Positions 3,389 to 5,028 of a stretch of DNA of 5,028 nt are shown here, piece by piece. The position numbers and the translations under genes were made by a program. A model generated the notes under the pieces. It worked only from the letters and a program-made list of their open reading frames with translations, was not told where the DNA came from and made no database searches. The DNA lies in contig NZAU01000061.1 in assembly GCA_002686215.1 (NCBI GenBank), forward strand, positions 1-5,028, read 5' to 3'. How positions within the stretch are numbered: the stretch's first letter is position 1; the number at the start of each line of letters is the position of its first letter. This DNA comes from Candidatus Woesearchaeota archaeon. GTDB taxonomy: Archaea; Nanoarchaeota; Nanoarchaeia; UBA10117; ARS21.

Positions 3389-4874
3389 ACCTGATGGTCA
3401 GGTACTAAAAAATTTTTTAAAAGATAATGATTTCTTTAGAGGACTTCGTGGGCCAGTAGGTTCAGGTAAATCTGTTGCTTGTTGCATAGAAATTATTAGA
3501 AGAGCATTAATACAAAAGCCATCTGAAGATGGTAAAAGAAAATCAAGATGGGCAGTAATAAGAAATACAAACCCACAGTTAAGAACTACTACAATTAAAA
3601 CTTGGCTTGATTGGTTTCCTGAAGAAGAATGGGGAAGATTTCAATGGAGTGTACCTTATACTCATAAAATATCAAAAGGAGATATAGAACTAGAAGTTAT
3701 TTTTTTAGCACTTGATAGACCTGAAGATGTAAAAAAATTATTATCTTTAGAACTTACTGGTGTATGGATTAATGAAGCAAGAGAAATACCTAAGTCAATA
3801 GTAGATGCTTGTTCAATGAGGGTAGGTCGTTATCCATCTATGAGAGATGGTGGCCCAAGTTGGTATGGTGTAATAGCAGATACTAACCCTCCTGATACAG
3901 ATCATTGGTGGGCTATACTTGCAGGAGAAACTGTAATACCTGATTACATTACAAAGCAAGAAGCTAAGATGTTAGTTAGACCTGATAACTGGAAATTTTT
4001 TAATCAGCCACCTGCTATGTTAGAAGTTAAGAATAAAGATAATGAAGTAGATGGTTATGATATAAATAACAAATCGGAGAATCAAAAGAACTTAACACCT
4101 AACTATTATAAAAATATTATACGAGGTAAAACTAAATCTTGGATTGATGTTTATGTTTTAAATAAACTAGGACAAGTAGAAGATGGTAAACCTGTATATG
4201 AATCATTTAATGATGAGGTTCATGTAGCAAAAGGAGATGTAGCTATTGCAGAGGGTGTTCCAATATTTGTAGGTATAGACTTTGGACTTACACCAGCTTG
4301 TGTATTTGCACAGCGTATTCGTAGTAGATGGGTAATTATAGATGAATTAGTTGCTGAAGATATGGGTATAGTAAAGTTTTCAGATGTTATGAAACAACAT
4401 ATGGCAAAGTATTTACCAAGAGATTTTTATATATATGGCGATCCTGCTGGAGATCATAGAGTACAAACAGATGAATCTACACCATTTCAAATACTCAGAG
4501 GTAAAGGTATTCATGCAAGACCAGCACCATCTAATGATGTGTTGATAAGATTAGAATCAGTAAATTCAGTATTATCAAGAATGGTAGATGGAGAGTCAGG
4601 TATATTACTTGATCCTAAATGTACTAATTTAATTAGAGGTTTTGCTGGTGGTTATCATTATAGACGACTTCAGGTATCAGGAGAACGATATGATGAGAAG
4701 CCAAATAAGAATAGATTTTCTCATATTCATGATGCACTCCAATATTTATTGTTAGGAGCAGGAGAGGGAAGAGCATTGACTATTGGAAAGAAATCTAATA
4801 AACCTGTAGTTGCGAAGAGGAGCTTCAATGTATTTGATGTAAAACCTAAGAGCGTTTACGAAAGGAGAAGATAA
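3369..4874 (+). CDS. terL: Terminase large subunit (packaging ATPase and nuclease), 501 residues
   Basis: TerL docks on the portal, uses ATP to pump DNA into the procapsid and cuts the concatemer. The N-terminal ATPase domain carries Walker A GPVGSGKS (28-35), a Walker B-like strand GVWINEAREI (131-140) with the likely catalytic E136, and a coupling motif ADTNP (170-174). The C-terminal RNase H-like nuclease domain shows the expected acidic residues: VGIDFG (301-306, D304), YGDPAG (356-361, D358) and HIHDALQYLL (452-461, D455). The length is normal for the family and no frameshift is seen. The start at 3369 lies inside the preceding gene; Shine-Dalgarno support is weak, but the protein begins right before the first conserved segment. 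In the Walker B the residue before E136 is Asn where many ATPases have Asp or Glu. Arginine codons are mostly AGA, unlike terS. The stop is followed two bases later by the next gene. Confidence 0.95.
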   Translation: MGSLNYKPDGQVLKNFLKDNDFFRGLRGPVGSGKSVACCIEIIRRALIQKPSEDGKRKSRWAVIRNTNPQLRTTTIKTWLDWFPEEEWGRFQWSVPYTHKISKGDIELEVIFLALDRPEDVKKLLSLELTGVWINEAREIPKSIVDACSMRVGRYPSMRDGGPSWYGVIADTNPPDTDHWWAILAGETVIPDYITKQEAKMLVRPDNWKFFNQPPAMLEVKNKDNEVDGYDINNKSENQKNLTPNYYKNIIRGKTKSWIDVYVLNKLGQVEDGKPVYESFNDEVHVAKGDVAIAEGVPIFVGIDFGLTPACVFAQRIRSRWVIIDELVAEDMGIVKFSDVMKQHMAKYLPRDFYIYGDPAGDHRVQTDESTPFQILRGKGIHARPAPSNDVLIRLESVNSVLSRMVDGESGILLDPKCTNLIRGFAGGYHYRRLQVSGERYDEKPNKNRFSHIHDALQYLLLGAGEGRALTIGKKSNKPVVAKRSFNVFDVKPKSVYERRR

Positions 4875-4876
4875 TT

Positions 4877-5028
4877 ATGTGTGCAGGCCCATTTAAACCA
4901 AAAGCACCGCCACCACCTCCACCACCAGTCGAGGAGGAAAGTGTAAGGCAACAAAGAAAAAGATTAAGAAGTCAAGAAATGGCTGAAAAGAAAAAACTGA
5001 AAGACCAACAGTTTGAAGAAAGAGTTGC
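4877..5028 (+). CDS. Proline-rich phage protein, 5' part only
   Basis: The gene starts two bases after the terL stop with a good ribosome-binding site, AAAGGAG (4861-4867), nine bases before the ATG. It runs off the window after about 50 codons. The visible part begins MCAGPFKPKA, followed by seven consecutive prolines, then an acidic VEEE and a long charged helix (RQQRKRLRSQEMAEKKKLKD). Short MCAGPF-proline-rich proteins between terL and the portal gene occur in marine phages, to my recollection, and are unassigned. The proline run may act as a rigid tether and could slow ribosomes. The gene is probably a minor structural or accessory protein, by position. Confidence 0.8.
   Translation, partial: MCAGPFKPKAPPPPPPPVEEESVRQQRKRLRSQEMAEKKKLKDQQFEERV

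Noticed and set aside
1..5028. CRISPR array, insertion sequence, integrase or attachment site
   Set aside because: No spaced direct-repeat array, transposase- or integrase-like protein, or tRNA-end duplication was seen.

Overview
The window looks like part of a tailed double-stranded DNA phage genome (Caudoviricetes), most likely a marine bacteriophage. The grounds are a recognisable terminase small subunit and terminase large subunit on the same strand, a string of small lysine-rich proteins of the kind found in marine phage genomes (DUF6321-like, DUF5872-like, and a short H/K-rich protein ending in K-I-G-K), tightly packed and overlapping genes, and no cellular housekeeping genes. The host cannot be read from the sequence. 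The two best promoters are consensus sigma70 type, so a bacterial host using a standard sigma factor is expected.

Layout. Positions 1-923 hold leftward genes: a promoter at 409-437 feeds an overlapping set of small unknown genes (234-380, 7-258, and one starting at 22 and leaving the window), and a separate 146-residue unknown gene lies at 483-923. Positions 924-1270 are a divergent intergenic region. It has no convincing protein gene but contains a dense, mutually compatible set of inverted repeats that fold as a multi-helix RNA on the plus strand, followed by a near-consensus promoter (1196-1224) with an operator-like inverted repeat. From 1271 everything runs rightward: terS, a 127-base gap with a second nested hairpin element, five or six small mostly basic genes, a 64-residue unknown protein, terL, and the start of a proline-rich gene that leaves the window.

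How the parts work together. TerS recognises phage DNA and TerL is the ATPase/nuclease that pumps and cuts it. The small basic proteins between them are candidate nucleic-acid-binding or virion-associated proteins, though none has a proven role. The divergent region probably separates leftward (early or accessory) from rightward (packaging and structural) transcription.

The most notable item is the candidate structured RNA at about 962-1175. It has a three-way junction with a 14-bp arm, a GAAA tetraloop hairpin, and a possible loop-loop contact. Two G-U wobble pairs fit only the plus-strand transcript. Part of its sequence (GGGGTTCG...CGAGG) recurs in the hairpin element on the other side of terS, so a packaging-site or packaging-RNA role is worth testing. 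A canonical A-AAA-AAG slippery site at the end of the DUF6321-like gene, in the right frame to fuse it with the next gene, is a second lead.
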